Shown here in pieces: positions 1 through 11,330 of a stretch of DNA of 64,000 nucleotides (position 1 is the first letter of the stretch; every line of letters begins with the position of its first letter). The notes beneath the pieces are model-generated. The model did no database searches, had not been told where the DNA came from, and was given only the letters and a program-made list of their open reading frames with translations. The DNA comes from Antilocapra americana (Eukaryota; Chordata; Mammalia; Artiodactyla; Antilocapridae). The stretch covers positions 5,194,776-5,258,775 of the forward strand of contig ML664152.1 of the NCBI GenBank assembly GCA_007570785.1. Direction: 5' to 3'. Position numbers and translations under genes: made by a program.

Positions 1-927
1 AGGAAATGCAGTGCTCAGGGTGCTGGAGTGCTGAAAGGCTCCAGACCTGAAGAGCTCTGGGTTTTCAAGGATCCCAGGACTGGAACAGCAATCACAACAG
101 AAAAACAGACACACAGCAACACAGCAACATCACCCTCCCCAGGGACCTGGCCGAGGAGGTGGTTGGGCCTGGAGATGAACCTCATATGCTGAGTGCCCTT
201 GCCTCCTGGTGAGATGAAAGGACGCTTGTTATGATGCAAGTATCGTCAAAAGCCCGAGTTCCCCCAGAACCCCTGAGAAGTTAGATGACAAGAGTCAAGA
301 TTAGAAAGAAAGCAGAGAAAGCCAGGGGGGATGACTTCATTTGGAAACAAGCTGTGTCAGGAACCGACTGTGCTCCCATCCAGATCTCCAAACCCCCTCT
401 GTGCCCAAGTTCTTTTTGGGTGGGTCTGGTGGGATGCACAGGTGTGCACCCCAACAGCAACCGTTGCTGTGTGCCTGCTCTTCCCCTCTTCTGTCCTTAC
501 CACCTGCAGCGCTCCCTCTGAGCCCCTCCCAGGGACACCACTGCTCAGAAGACTAGAGCAGGAGCTCCCCTCCAGGCAGTGCCCCTGAGGGAGGTGTGTC
601 AGGCTCCTAGGGGCTCCCTGGTGAGGGAGCAGTCTGTTGTGCCCCAGTGTGCTGGATAACAGGTTCTCCCGTCCACACTTCTGACCCCTCCCCTCAGTCT
701 GCCCCTGGGGTTGAACCCACCAATAAACTCCTATCCACCAGTACTCTACCTCTGACTCTGCTTTCCAGGGAGCCCAGTCTCCTAACGGGCCCTGGGTCCC
801 CCTGCATGAATTTCTGCCTCGTGAGGTGGAAACCCATCCCTTCTAGCACAAGGAGCCCTCGGGGTGCAGATGCTTCTGCATCAAAGGGATCCCAGGGACA
901 TCTCATTTAATTTGTATTGTATACATT
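1..927. other. Unassigned DNA, no gene recognised
   Basis: I recognise no gene or repeat family here. All open frames are under 95 codons, overlap one another on both strands and lack any domain I know. The stretch is fairly GC-rich but has few CpG, so it does not look like a CpG-island promoter. Confidence 0.5.
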
Positions 928-1018
928 CTGGGACACTGTGAAGGACAGGGAAGCCTAGCATGCTGTGGTTCATGGGGTTGCAAAGAATCAGACATGACAT
1001 AGCAACTGAACAATGACA
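928..1018 (+). repeat. BovB LINE 3' tail fragment
   Basis: The sequence matches the last ~90 bases of BovB in sense: aggagatagtgaaggacagg-like sequence, then a catggggttgcaaagaatca-like segment and an actgaac terminal motif. Only the 3' end is present, as expected for a strongly 5'-truncated insertion. Confidence 0.75.
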
Positions 1019-1023
1019 ACAGC

Positions 1024-1140
1024 GAGGTGAGATTTTGTCCAATTTAGAGATGAGAAAACTGAGGGAGAGGGTAGTTCAAAGACTTGACCGAGTACCCAGA
1101 GCTTTCAATGGACCTGAGGATTGATGATGCTGGAGGAGCA
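1024..1140 (+). repeat. MIR-like SINE fragment
   Basis: The run 'ttagagatgagaaaactgag' followed by a degenerate 'agttcaaagacttgaccgag' matches the MIR core in sense order. The copy is diverged and lacks the tRNA-like head; the BovB tail just upstream may have landed in it. Confidence 0.5.
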
Positions 1141-1228
1141 GGAGGATCAGCAGTGGGTGAGGAGTCCCAGGGACTCCATGTGCCCTGGGTGGTCTCTGGG
1201 TCACAAGCATAAATAAGCAGATAACCTC

Positions 1229-1288
1229 TGTGTGTGTGTGTGTGTATGTATTGTGAGTGTGAATGTGTTGGGCTTGTGTGTGCACATG
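1229..1288. repeat. (TG)n microsatellite, interrupted
   Basis: About ten consecutive TG units are followed by TG-rich degenerate sequence (tatgta, gtgtga, tgtgca). The alternating purine-pyrimidine pattern could form Z-DNA. The threonine/histidine-rich antisense frame here is an artefact of the repeat. Confidence 0.85.
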
Positions 1289-1990
1289 TGTATGAGCATG
1301 TGGACAACTCTCTCAAAGCTCCCATGTGTCTCTTGTCTGATCAAGCCACTGGTGGGGCTCAGTACCATGGGGTAACAGATGTAGCCTCATAGCTCATGGT
1401 GAAAAGTGCCTGCAAGGCTCACTAAGCCCTGGGAACTGGGAACTGTGTGGGCGCATCCATGAGAAGGGGAGAAAGGCTGGAGGAACCTGTGTGTGCATAG
1501 AGCCACAGAGCCTGCAGCCTGGTTCACTCAGGCTGTGCCCACAGGGGCATAGCAGTCAGACTTGAGGGGCGGAGGGGATAGGAGGGCCCAGCCTGAGCCT
1601 CACCTGCTGTTCAGGCCACATCAAACGGGAGGCAGGGCTTTGTCACAGGCAACCAGTGGATGCCACATGCAGTCCTGCTGCCCACAAAGGGGGAATGGGT
1701 GTTGTGGGTGACTTGGGAGGTCAGGGAAATTAAAATGGAGGAAGTCTAGTTCAGGTTTCAGAAGCAGGAGAGCCGGCCTCTGATCTGCTCTGACCTGCCT
1801 GGACACTGCCCGGACCGTGTACCTGCTTGCAAAACACACCAATTATTACTAGCAAGTCAAGTGGCATTTTAGATAAGAGAAGGAGTAGGTCTTGGAATTT
1901 TCTTGAGCCCTTGGAGGCCTGGTCAGCCCTGCCAGGGTCTTATGACTCACTGGGTGAAACTAACAACATTGTAAAAGTTAAAGAAAAACC
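1289..1990. other. Unassigned DNA
   Basis: No gene, RNA or repeat family is recognised. Short frames on both strands have no family signature. The right edge is where homology with the stretch at 7875 begins. Confidence 0.4.
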
Positions 1991-2820
1991 AGAGCTGCAT
2001 TTTTGCAGGCAAACTGATAATGACAACAGTTTGTGACCTGGGGTTATAAGCGAGAGGCTCCAAAGCTGCAGCTTGAATTCTTACCCATGGGCTGGATGTC
2101 TGGGACCCTTTCTCAATTGAGACTCCAGATTACTGAAAATGAGGGACTGTTCAAGTCTGGATGTAGGTTGTCAGCCCAATTTGATGATGTATATGCTGTT
2201 TTATTGTTGTTGTTCAGTTGTTAAGTTGTGTCTGGCTCTTTGTAACCCCATGGACTACAGCACGCCAGGCTTCCCTGTCCTTTGTTATCTCCTTGAGCTT
2301 GCTCAAACTCATGTCCACTGAGTCAGTGATGCTATTCAACCATCTCATCCACTGTCACCCTCTTCTCCTCCTGCCCTCAATCTTTCCCAGCATCAAGGTC
2401 TTTTCCAGTGAGTTGACTCTTCGCATTGGGTGGCCAGATTATTGGAGCTTCAGCTTCAGCATCAGTCCTCCCAGTGAATATTCAGGGTTGATTTCCTTTA
2501 GGATGGACTGGTTGGATCTTCTTGCAGTTCAAGGGACTGTCAAGAGTCTTCTCCAGCACCTCAATTTGAAAGCATCAATTCTTTGGCACTTAGCATTCTT
2601 TATGATCCAACTCTCACATCCATATATGACCACTGGAAAGACCATGTGCTGTTACTCTTCTCTATTTCTCTTTCTTTTTTCTCTTAATAATTCTATATTG
2701 GAATTGAGTCAAATAATCCTCTATTAAATATTAACATTGTTTATTGTCTGTGTAACGAGTGATTTCTTTTGTTACCAAATCCTTCCAGCCTAAAATGAAA
2801 GTAAAGCTTTCAGCAAAACA
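1991..2820 (+). repeat. LTR-like repeat copy A, interrupted by BovB
   Basis: The stretches 1991-2200 and 2654-2820 align in the same order and strand with 7875-8264. Shared segments include gcaa/ggcaaactgat, acccatgggctggatg-like sequence, tgttcaagtctggatgtagg and aatcctctattaaata. The unit is ~377 bp without the insertion, ends in gcaaaaca, and carries an ATTAAA poly(A)-type signal near its 3' end, which suggests an old ERVL-class LTR. I cannot fix the family name. Confidence 0.6.
2201..2646 (-). repeat. BovB LINE 3' fragment
   Basis: This is antisense BovB. The 3' terminus lies at the left (gttgttgttcagttg, then gtgtctggctctttgtaacc), and the sequence continues to the ccaactctcacatcc segment that encodes the RT C-terminal region. 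It splits LTR-like copy A. The 7-base match tgctgtt at 2194-2200 and 2647-2653 is a plausible but weak TSD. Confidence 0.88.
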
Positions 2821-3034
2821 GGAGGGATGTCTACGCTCATGTGTATGCTAAGAAGGACAGTCACGGCCATGGCCTTAGACACCCAACCTGAGAAAGGATT
2901 TCTGCCGTCACCCTCTATAAGAGTTCCCCAAATGCTTCATCTAGGGTCGTATGTGAGAGTCCCTAGACAGGTGGTTTTCACCTTTGTATGTATTTAAGAA
3001 TCAACTTTTTAAAGCTAGCCTCTTCACTTAAAAA

Positions 3035-3342
3035 AACAGTCCTAAAGAAAATCAATCCTGAATATTTACTGGAAAGACTGATTCTCAAGCTGAAGCTCCA
3101 GTACTTTGGCCACCTGATGTGAATAGCTGACCCACTGGAAAAGACCCTGATGCTGAGAAAGATTGAGGGCAAGAGGAGAAAGGGACCACAGAGGATGAGA
3201 CGGTTGTATGGCATCACCAACTGAATGGACATGTTTGAGCAAACTCTGGGAGACAGTGAAAGACAGGGAAGCCTGGCATGCTGCAGTCCATGGGATTGCA
3301 AAGAGTCAGACAACTGAGCAATAGAACGATGAACAATAACAG
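3035..3342 (+). repeat. BovB LINE 3' fragment
   Basis: Sense BovB starts near 'cagtcctaaagaaaatcaat' and passes through 'gctgaagctccagtactttg' to the tail at 'ctgagcaatagaacgatgaa'. It is truncated at its 5' end. The open frames inside it are shadows of element sequence. Confidence 0.87.
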
Positions 3343-4485
3343 GAATCAACTAGAGTACCTGCAAGAAATTCAGATGCACAGCCCGACCTTGGAGGTGGAA
3401 GATGGGGGAAGTTGGGTGTGGAGAAGTGGGGCTAGGTCAGTAACATTTTCTTGGTGTTTGAGGGGCATATGACACAAACAACTTAGATTGGGTTTCTCCC
3501 AAAGCAGACCCTATACATCAGTTATTTGGCGAAGCAATCCCAGGGACTGGGAAGACATGGAAGACAGGAGGGAAGTTACTCCCTGAGGTGTTTTTGAGCT
3601 GCTTTCCACCGTGGGCCTCTGGGATCAGTCCTGCTGGGGAAGGGGGAGGGGTATGCTCATCTGCGGGCTCTCATCCCCCACTCTCAAGGGTCACTCAAGA
3701 TGTATCAATTCCCTCGATTTCCTACTTGTAAGATGACTGGGCTCCTGCAGATGTTCAACATTACAGCAGCAGAAAAGTCCTGGGAGGGAGTGGAAGAGGT
3801 GGGTGCAGCTGGAGCTTCCAGTTCCTCCCATGTGCAGCTGGTTGCCAAAGCAATGCCTGGATGGAAAGGTAGCCTGAGTGGACGTGAGGTGGCGTGTAAA
3901 AGATATCCAGCACTGCATCCAGAACAGGTCCTGTAAAGAGTTGGACAGCTGAGCCTTGAGCTCAGGGAGAAGTTAGATTGAACTACAAAGCTCAGGAGTC
4001 ATCAGGGTCTCCATGATGTTTAGAGTCAAGGGTGGTCAACCAGGGCAAAGGCCAGAGAGGAAAGATGACCGGGTTCAAAGAGGATCTGAAAAGGAGTGGG
4101 TAGAGGGAAAACCAGGTAAGTGAGTGTCCTGGAATCCTAAGAAGATAAATAAGGATAGAAAAATCATCAACAAGTCATTGATGAGCTTGTCAGGAGGGAT
4201 GTCCATGTAGCAGTGGGGACCCTCTGGTAGGAAGGTGGAGTGGAGGCTGGAGACTGCATTTAAGACATTGGTTGTGAGAGGAGCAGACATGGAGGCAGGA
4301 AGGAGATGAGAGAGGCTGGGCATCCGCTGAGAGATTGAGGTAGAAAAGTGACTCCTTCATACCAGGAGGTTCCTTCTGCTCCCTCTTTACATGGCTATTC
4401 CCTTTCCTTTTGCATTATCTGTGATCACTCAAATTTTCAGTGGAGGGAAGACTTAGAAAGATTGTATTACTTGCTTCTTCATAAA
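3343..4485. other. Unassigned DNA; possible old repeat at 3930-4320
   Basis: No host gene is recognised. The part near 3930-4320, which includes 'gagggaaaaccaggtaagtg' and 'tgtcctggaatcctaagaag', reminds me of an ancient mammalian interspersed repeat, but I cannot name it. The remainder is unassigned. Confidence 0.35.
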
Positions 4486-4868
4486 GAAGACTGAGCACCA
4501 AAGAATTGATGCTTTCGAATTGTCATGCTGGAGAAGACTCTTGAGTCCCGTGGACAGCAAGGAGATCAAACCAGTCAATCATAAAGGAGATCAACCCTGA
4601 AGAGTCATTGGAATGACTGATGCTAAAGCTGAAACTCCAATACTTTGGCCACTTGATGTGAAGAGCCGACTCATTGGAAGAAACCCTGATGCTGGGAAAG
4701 ACTGAAGGCAAAAGAAGGGAGTGGCAGAGGATAGGATGGTTGGATGGCATCACAGACTCAGTGAACTTGGGTTTGAGCCAACTCTGGGAGATAGTGGAGG
4801 TCAGGGAGGCCTGGCGTGCTGCAGTCCATGGAGGTGTAAAGAGTCGGACACACTTAGCAACAGCATTA
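4486..4868 (+). repeat. BovB LINE 3' fragment
   Basis: Sense BovB runs from 'gagcaccaaagaattgatgc' through the 'ctggagaagactcttgagtc' block to the tail 'ggacacacttagcaacag'. A diverged 3'-terminal piece with no usable ORF. Confidence 0.88.
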
Positions 4869-5513
4869 CTTGCTCATGTCCTGATGGGTAAGGGATAGAG
4901 AAGGGATGTGAATCCAGTGTCTGCACTTTGAAATCTAATTTTTCTGTAACCACACTCTCATAGCAGGGGCAAGAGGCTGGGTGACACTAGCAGGAAGTAG
5001 TGAGCATAGAAGGATAAGAAGCAAGAGTTCATCCTCTGGGTGGAATTTCTCTTTGTGGGAACTTAGATTCTGGAAGTCCACCTTACTGTTTTAAGCTATT
5101 TCCCAAAATGACAAATAACAATTTAGTTTCCTGCCAGTGCAGCTTCTCCAATGGGCTGGTTATTGCAACGTTACTGATGCCTTTGGAACAGCACCTGATG
5201 GAACCCTGAGAGCTGGCATTCCTCAGGATGTTCTCAAAATCATTGCTCCCTTCCCCACTCCATGCCCATGGAGAAATGCATGTGGCATCCTCCCACGCTC
5301 TCTTTACTTTTGTTCTGAAGACCCAAGAGCTCAGGCTCTGAGGGTGGTTTGTGAAAATAAGGTAAATGGGCAAGTTTGTGAGAGCTTTCCACTTGTCTAC
5401 TTTTCCCACCACAAATGCTCCCAGGACAGTGCTGAGTGAGGGGTAGTTAGTGTGACCAATGGCAAGTGGAAGTAATGGGTAAAACAGAGACTGAGTAAAA
5501 TGAGGTCCAAAAT
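4869..5513. other. Unassigned DNA with a 100-codon frame
   Basis: A plus-strand frame runs at 5137-5439 and an antisense 147-codon frame overlaps it. Neither shows a domain, signal peptide or repeat that I recognise, and overlapping long frames on both strands argue for chance. No gene is called. Confidence 0.4.
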
Positions 5514-5913
5514 TGTTGTTGTTCATTCGCTAAGTCTTGTCTGAGTCTTTCTGATCCCATGGACTACAGTACGCCAGGTTCCTCTGTCCTCCACTGTCTC
5601 CTGGAGTTTGCTTAAATTCATATCTATTGAGTCGGTAATGCTATCTAACCATCTTATTCTCTGCTGCCTCCTTCTCCTTTTGCCTTCAATCTTTCCCAGC
5701 ATCAGTTTTTTCTAAGGAGTCAACTCTTCGCATCAGGTGGCCAAAGTATTGGAGCTTCAGCTTCAGCTACAGCATCAGTCCTTTCAATGAATGTTCAGGG
5801 TTGATTTCCTTCAGGATTGAATGGTTTGATCTCTTTGCAGTCCAAGGGACTCTCAAGAGCATTCTCCCACACCACAATTTGAATGCAGCAATTCTTCAGT
5901 ACCAACAGGCCAA
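5514..5913 (-). repeat. BovB LINE 3' fragment with 11-bp TSD
   Basis: Antisense BovB, with its terminus at the left (gttgttgttcattcgctaag) and truncation near 'aattcttcagtaccaacagg'. It is bracketed by the perfect direct repeat aggtccaaaat at 5503-5513 and 5914-5924, which marks one retrotransposition event. Confidence 0.9.
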
Positions 5914-5924
5914 AGGTCCAAAAT

Positions 5925-7369
5925 ATATCTATTCAATAATGGACAGAGTTTCCCTGAGAACCTGGTCCAGATCTTGACCGAAGCTTTGTAAATAGAATAG
6001 AAATTAAGTCCAGTGCACACATGGAAAGCAACTCAGAGCCGCTTTCTCCATTTTAAACATTGTTCCCAACGATGACCTCTAAGTGACCAGCAGATGTCAG
6101 TATGCTGTCGGTCTAGTAAGACCCTGCTTCTACACAACATCTGCTCACAGACTCCAAGGCCCCAAGGATAAAGGACAGGCCTAGACCTGAAAAATTATGA
6201 TGTCTTTTATTCTTGCCTTTGTCATAGTGTGAGCAGGTGTTTCAGGCAAACAGCTTCCTATTTCAAAGAAAATGCAGGAGATGTTCGAAGAACTGAAGAC
6301 AATAGAAAGCAGCATTCAGTCACATTAACCTTATTCAAAGATCTCAAGGTAAATATGGGTTAAACAGAAGGCAAAGAAATCACACATGACATATGGTATT
6401 CTATAACATTGTAGAAATATGTTTGCGTCTATGATTGGTGTCCATCATATTGTCGATTTTTTTTAAAAATAGGCTGTTAACATGCATAACATCATTTTTT
6501 ATACATTGTACATTCTAATTCTTAAAAAAAATTATTTTTTTGTAGAAAAATAATAAAGTCCTTAGAGAAACAAAGTGTGTGGCTTCTCTCACACAGAGTT
6601 GCACACCTGGAAGCATTTTTGCATTTTCTTCAGTGACAGGAGCTTCAGTTTGCTCATTCTTGGTGGCCCGCTCTGAAGCTAGAGAGCGGGACACCAGCTG
6701 CTTCATGTATACCTTGCTCCTTAGGGTTTTTTTTTTAGCCCAGAGCAAAAGAAGTCAATGCTTGAAAAATATTAGCTGAGTAAAAAGATGGATAAGACTT
6801 AATCATCACCCCATAAGCATTTATGCCCAGTGAGGGAAAAATTACACACATAAATATTGAATTATCAATACTAGTAAAGATGATAGATGCTGCTTCCTTA
6901 CCTGGGATGGTCTGCGCCCTTCTCTTCCTCACCTGACCCACCTAGGCTTATGTACCAGCACCTCCAAGAAGCTTTCCTAAGCCCCCCACGTTGCCTAGGG
7001 TGGCTCTTATACCTGCTTCTCTGTCTTAAGGAGCCAGAGCTCAGGACTCACTGACTGAGCCAGGAGATGGGCAAGCCCAGAGCAGCTGTTCATCATGGTG
7101 GGTGGGAGATGGAGGAGGGGGAGTCAGGCAAGGCAACCTGGGAGCCAAGCAACCTCCCAGACACGCCCCATGGGAGTGGGCCTGGGTGCGCAGGGTGGTG
7201 ACTGTGTGAGATGCACAGGCTCCCTCCCTTCCCCATCTCTCATCCCACCTCCCAACCAGTGCATCTTGGGATCCCCTCCCAAATAAGCCCTCCTCTCAAG
7301 GTTTGTGTCTGAAGGAATCAAGCATGGGAACAGGGAGCTGTCCCTACCCTAGCACACCCCAGACTACGT
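5925..7369. other. Unassigned, partly AT-rich DNA
   Basis: No gene or named repeat is recognised. An AT-rich segment with T and A runs lies at about 6450-6570, and a GC-richer segment at about 7040-7250. Overlapping frames of 60-80 codons occur on both strands without family signatures. Confidence 0.4.
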
Positions 7370-7874
7370 TAGATTTGCCCATTTTCTGGTCTGTGTGCCT
7401 CTCAGCCTATGGGCTCCATGAAGACAGGGACTAGACCATAATGACCTCTCAGTAAGTCTTTACTGACCCCTTGAGTCTCACTAGAACTCATAATTAATAG
7501 TTTGAAAGCAGAAGATCTTGCTCTTCCCAGATTTTTCTTTGCCTAACTGATTGGAAAATAGTTCTGTTCAAAATTTACTTCTGAGCAAATGAAACCAAGA
7601 AATCCTAGATTTGTTTCCATCTGTGATCAGTTTTCCTTTTTCATTATCCACCACATCCCCAATCCTCTCTCATCTGGGTTTGAATACCCACTCCACCACA
7701 GACTCTGTAGGAACTGGCTTGCTCCCACCGCTGTCTGTGGATCTGCTCTTCTCTGCCTGGAATGGGGCTCCACCCCTGTTCCTCCTTCCCTGGGATGGCT
7801 CCTATTCATCCTTCCAGACAGGGAACATCACTTTCTTTGAAAAGATTTCCTTCATTCACAGGAATGCCCCTTGC
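7370..7874 (+). repeat. Diverged L2-like LINE remnants
   Basis: The segment at 7395-7480 (atgggctccatgaagacagg) resembles the L2 3' end. The segment at 7655-7870 (ttctctgcctggaatggggc, then ccttccagacagggaacatc) resembles L2 just upstream of that end. Both are old and broken, and no reverse transcriptase frame is visible. Confidence 0.45.
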
Positions 7875-8264
7875 AGAGCCATATTTTTGCAAGCAAACTG
7901 ATGGTGATATCAGGGTACAGCCTGGAATTATAAGCGGGAGCCCCAAAAACTGCAATTTAAAATCTCACCCATGGGGTGGGTCGCCTCCCAGGACCCTTTC
8001 CCAATTGGGACTCCAAACTGCTGCTAATGTGGAACTTACCAGTACTGTTCAAGTCTGGATGTAGGTTGTTGGCACAGTTTGATGATGTATATATGCTGTT
8101 ACTTCTCCCTACTGTTTCTATTTCTTTCCTTTTAATGACTGTGTTTTGAAGTTGTCAAACAATCCTCTATTAAATACTGGAATTCTTTATTGTGTGTGTA
8201 AAAAGTCGTTTCTTTTGTTGACAAATCCCTCGAACCTAAACAAAAGTAGAACTTACGGCAAAAC
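7875..8264 (+). repeat. LTR-like repeat copy B
   Basis: This ~390 bp unit aligns with copy A at 1991-2820 but has no BovB in it. It ends in ggcaaaaca and contains an ATTAAA signal (ctctattaaatactgg) ahead of a T-rich tail, the order expected at an LTR R/U5 junction. No TSD was established. Confidence 0.6.
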
Positions 8265-9279
8265 ACTTGGCTAAGGTACTTGTGTTTCGCCTCATCCCCA
8301 ATACACTTCTATCAGCCCAGATGTCCAGCGGTCATGGAATATTACACATAAGATTCAATGTGCCACTTGGAAGAACTAGGGAAGGTCTTCTACTTTGCTG
8401 GAAGTGGCTCTTCCCTGACATACTTGAAAAGGAAGAAGGGTGTGAGTGCTAGGTGGGGATCCAACTTCAGAAAACGTGTCCTATGCTTGGACTGTGGATG
8501 GATGGCAGTTTTAATACCCCATGTACTTGACTTCTAAATGTCTCGCTGATTTTATTAAGGGCATCCTAGGAGACACATATTAATTTGGTGTTTGCTCTAG
8601 CAACCGCAATGCTGGCCAGGTTCTAGGCTCTATTTCTGGCTAGAGTGGAAGGCAAACAGAGCTATTCCTAAGATAACCATCTTTACTTAATGCTCATTTC
8701 TTGTGAGCATTAAAAATAAATTCCTTATTTTGACTTGGTAATAACTATTGGGTACCCTCTCTTTCCCCCCAAAGGCAGGCACATAAAACAGCTTATTTGG
8801 ACACATGATGGGCTCATCCCCAAATGGTGATAAATGAGCTTTCTGAACAGTGTATAGTCAAACTTTGAAGAAAGCAAGAGACTTGCTTCAGACAGACGAG
8901 CCAAGCATACCCGCCCTTCGCCCATTTGAGAGGCCACCTCTATCCCTGATTTCGGAAAGTGCTCCTTGCAGCAGCCCTCAGCCTCTGGCCGGGTGTAAAC
9001 CCCCAGGAGGCGAGTGAGTGAATGAGTGAGACCAGCTCATTCATTCAGTAAATGCGTGCCAGCCTGTGTTATAGACACAACACAGTGCCCTACCACGTGA
9101 AGCCCGCGTTCTAGCGGTTCTGCTTCCATCACAGCAAGGAGGTGCTCAGCCACTCTTTGGTAAGGGCAGAATACTTACTGCCACAGCTGCTCTGGGTCAT
9201 GGTGGCCTTGGGTCTTTCAACACCATCACCATCTGTTACCTTGAACACCATCACTGTTACTGCCATCTTGAACCCACAA
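8265..9279. other. Unassigned DNA, weak MIR-like trace
   Basis: No gene is recognised. The part at about 9020-9110 (tcattcattcagtaaatgcg, then a 'cacagtgccctacc' block) resembles an old MIR-type sequence but is too diverged to be sure. The rest is unassigned. Confidence 0.35.
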
Positions 9280-10234
9280 CAACGGACAGGTTCGAATTTG
9301 GGAAAGGAGTATGTATATTGTCACCCTGCTTATTTAACTTCTACTGTGTAGAGGATGTCATGAGAAATGCCAGGCTGGATGAAGCACAAGCTGGAATCAA
9401 GGTTGCCGGGAGAAATAACAATAACCTCAGAGATGCAGATGACACCACCCTTATGGTAGACAGTGAAGAGGAACTACAGAGCCTCTTGATGAAGGTGAAA
9501 GAGGGGAGTGAAAAAGCTGGCTTAAAGCTCAACATTCAGAAAACTGAATGGCTTTCTTTTCTTTTTAAGATCTTGACATCTGTTCCCATCACTTCATGGC
9601 AAATAGATAGGGAAACAATGGAAACAGTGACAGATTTTATTTTCTTGGTCTTCAAAATCACTGCAGATGGTGACTGCAGCCATGAAGGTAAAAGATGCTT
9701 GTTCCTTGGAAGAAAAGCTATGACCAACCTAGACAACAAATCAAGAAGTAGAGACATTACTTTGCTCATAAAAGTCCATCTAGTCAAAGCTATGGTTTTT
9801 CCAGTAATCATGTATGGATGTGAGAGTTGAACCATAAAGAAAGCTGAGCACTGAAGAACTGATGCTTTTGAACTGTGGTGTTGGAAAAGACTCTGGAGAG
9901 TCCCTTGGACTGCAAGGAGATGAAACCAGTCAATCCTAAAGGAAATCAGTTCTGAATATGGAAAGACTGATGCTTAAGCTGAAGCTCCAATACTTTGGCA
10001 ACCTCACGTGAAGAGTTGACTCATCAGAAAAGACCCTGATGCTGCCAAGGATTGGGGGCAGGAGGAGAAGGGGACGACAGAGAATGAGATGGCTGGATGG
10101 CATCACCAACTTGATGGACATGAGTTTGGGTAGACTCCAGGAGTTGGTGATGGAGAGGGAGGCCTGGCATGCTGCGATTCATGGGGTTGCAAAGAGACAG
10201 ACACAATTGAGCAACTGAACTGAACTGAACTGAT
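9280..10234 (+). repeat. BovB LINE, RT C-terminal half to 3' end
   Basis: About 955 bp of sense BovB runs from 'gaatttgggaaaggagtatg' through the RT palm and thumb to the canonical tail of repeated actga/actgaactgaac units at 10216-10234. It is one of the longest BovB pieces here and holds the decayed RT frame at 9318-9830. Confidence 0.93.
9318..9830 (+). pseudogene. BovB reverse transcriptase remnant
   Basis: This 170-codon frame encodes the C-terminal part of the BovB/RTE reverse transcriptase. It starts at the SPCLFN motif, continues through the palm and the AESEEEL-like helix, then NIQKT and SWQIDRE. The catalytic YADD motif reads DADD: residue 39 (codon 9432-9434) is Asp instead of Tyr. 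A segment after NIQKT has drifted, and the frame stops at YGCES*. The endonuclease and N-terminal RT are missing. It cannot encode an active enzyme. Confidence 0.88.
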
Positions 10235-10959
10235 GATAACTGAATCCATTATATATGGTTATATTTTATTTGAATATGCATTTAAAAACTTGAACCATGT
10301 TGCTGTATTTCCTTAGGGATTCTTAGGTTTTCTGGGTGGAAATTTACTTGTTGCTCAACTGCAGGTCCTACTCAAACCAGGATCTATGGAAAGAGATGAG
10401 TTGTGCCCTTAAGGATGCCCCTATGCTCCCGAGGGCAGACAGTTACACATCCTTCTTTCTTTCTTTCTACCTTAGTTCTCTGTCTTCCTGCGGGAACCAT
10501 GGTCTCAAGGGTAATCTGTACCCCTCTGTTCCTTTGACAGAAATCTCCATTAAGTTTCTTTTCTCCTAAGAAGAGCTCCATGATTCAAACCGTTGCTCAT
10601 CTTCCCTCTCATCTCTTCCCATCACATCTCGTATCTAACCAATTACCACTGCTCAGACAGCTGTCACAGGGAGTGCTGAAGCCTGTGAGCCTTCTGCTGC
10701 AGACTGTTAGAGGGTGAGATACCTTAATATGTTACTTAGTCCCAGATGCATCAGGGAACAGAAAGGTAATTTTCTACAGTGATGCCTTTGGCATCAACCA
10801 CAGCAGACAGGAGAGAAATTCATGGGTCAAGGTAGGAGGTTTACTCTTCCGTGTATCCTTCAGGCTGGCCCAAAATAAAGCAGGATGGGCTCCTTTTTCA
10901 TCCTTGCATGTATGTGTGATTTAACAATATCACTTTATTTTCCATTCCCATGCGACTTA
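10235..10959. other. Unassigned DNA
   Basis: No gene or repeat family is recognised apart from a short TTCT run at 10452-10468. Frames of 60-80 codons lie on both strands without signatures. Confidence 0.4.
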
Positions 10960-11330
10960 CAGACACAAAGAATACATAGCAACAGATGAATGAGTAAACG
11001 AAATGTGATTTGTTACAGTGGAGTACATACACAAGCTACAACGTGGATAAATCTTGAAGACAGTGCTCTGTGAAATAAACCAGCGACCAGAGGACAAATA
11101 CTGTATATGAGGCACCTAGCAGAGCAAATTCAAAGAGACAGGAAGTCAAATGGTGATTGGAAGTGAGTGTTTCATGAGGACAGAATTTCAAATGAGGAAG
11201 ATAAAAACGTTCTGGAGAGGGATGGTGGTGAAGGCTGTGCAATAAAGTAAACAGACTTAATGCTACAAAAGTGGCTAAGATGTGGTATATATTTGTTATA
11301 TATATTTTTACTGCAGTCAAAATAAAACAG
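10960..11330 (+). repeat. Ancient mammalian L1 3' end
   Basis: Order and content match the 3' UTR end of mammalian L1 in sense: 'caacagatgaatgagtaaac', 'acaacgtggataaatcttga', 'gaggacaaatactgtatatg', 'gttctggagagggatggtgg'. It is strongly diverged and 5'-truncated. Confidence 0.75.

Noticed and set aside
1076..1325. His/Thr-rich antisense frames as a peptide gene
   Set aside because: They arise from the (TG)n microsatellite.
5137..5439. 100-codon plus-strand frame as a small gene
   Set aside because: A longer antisense frame overlaps it. No domain, splice context or family match is visible, and chance is the simpler reading.
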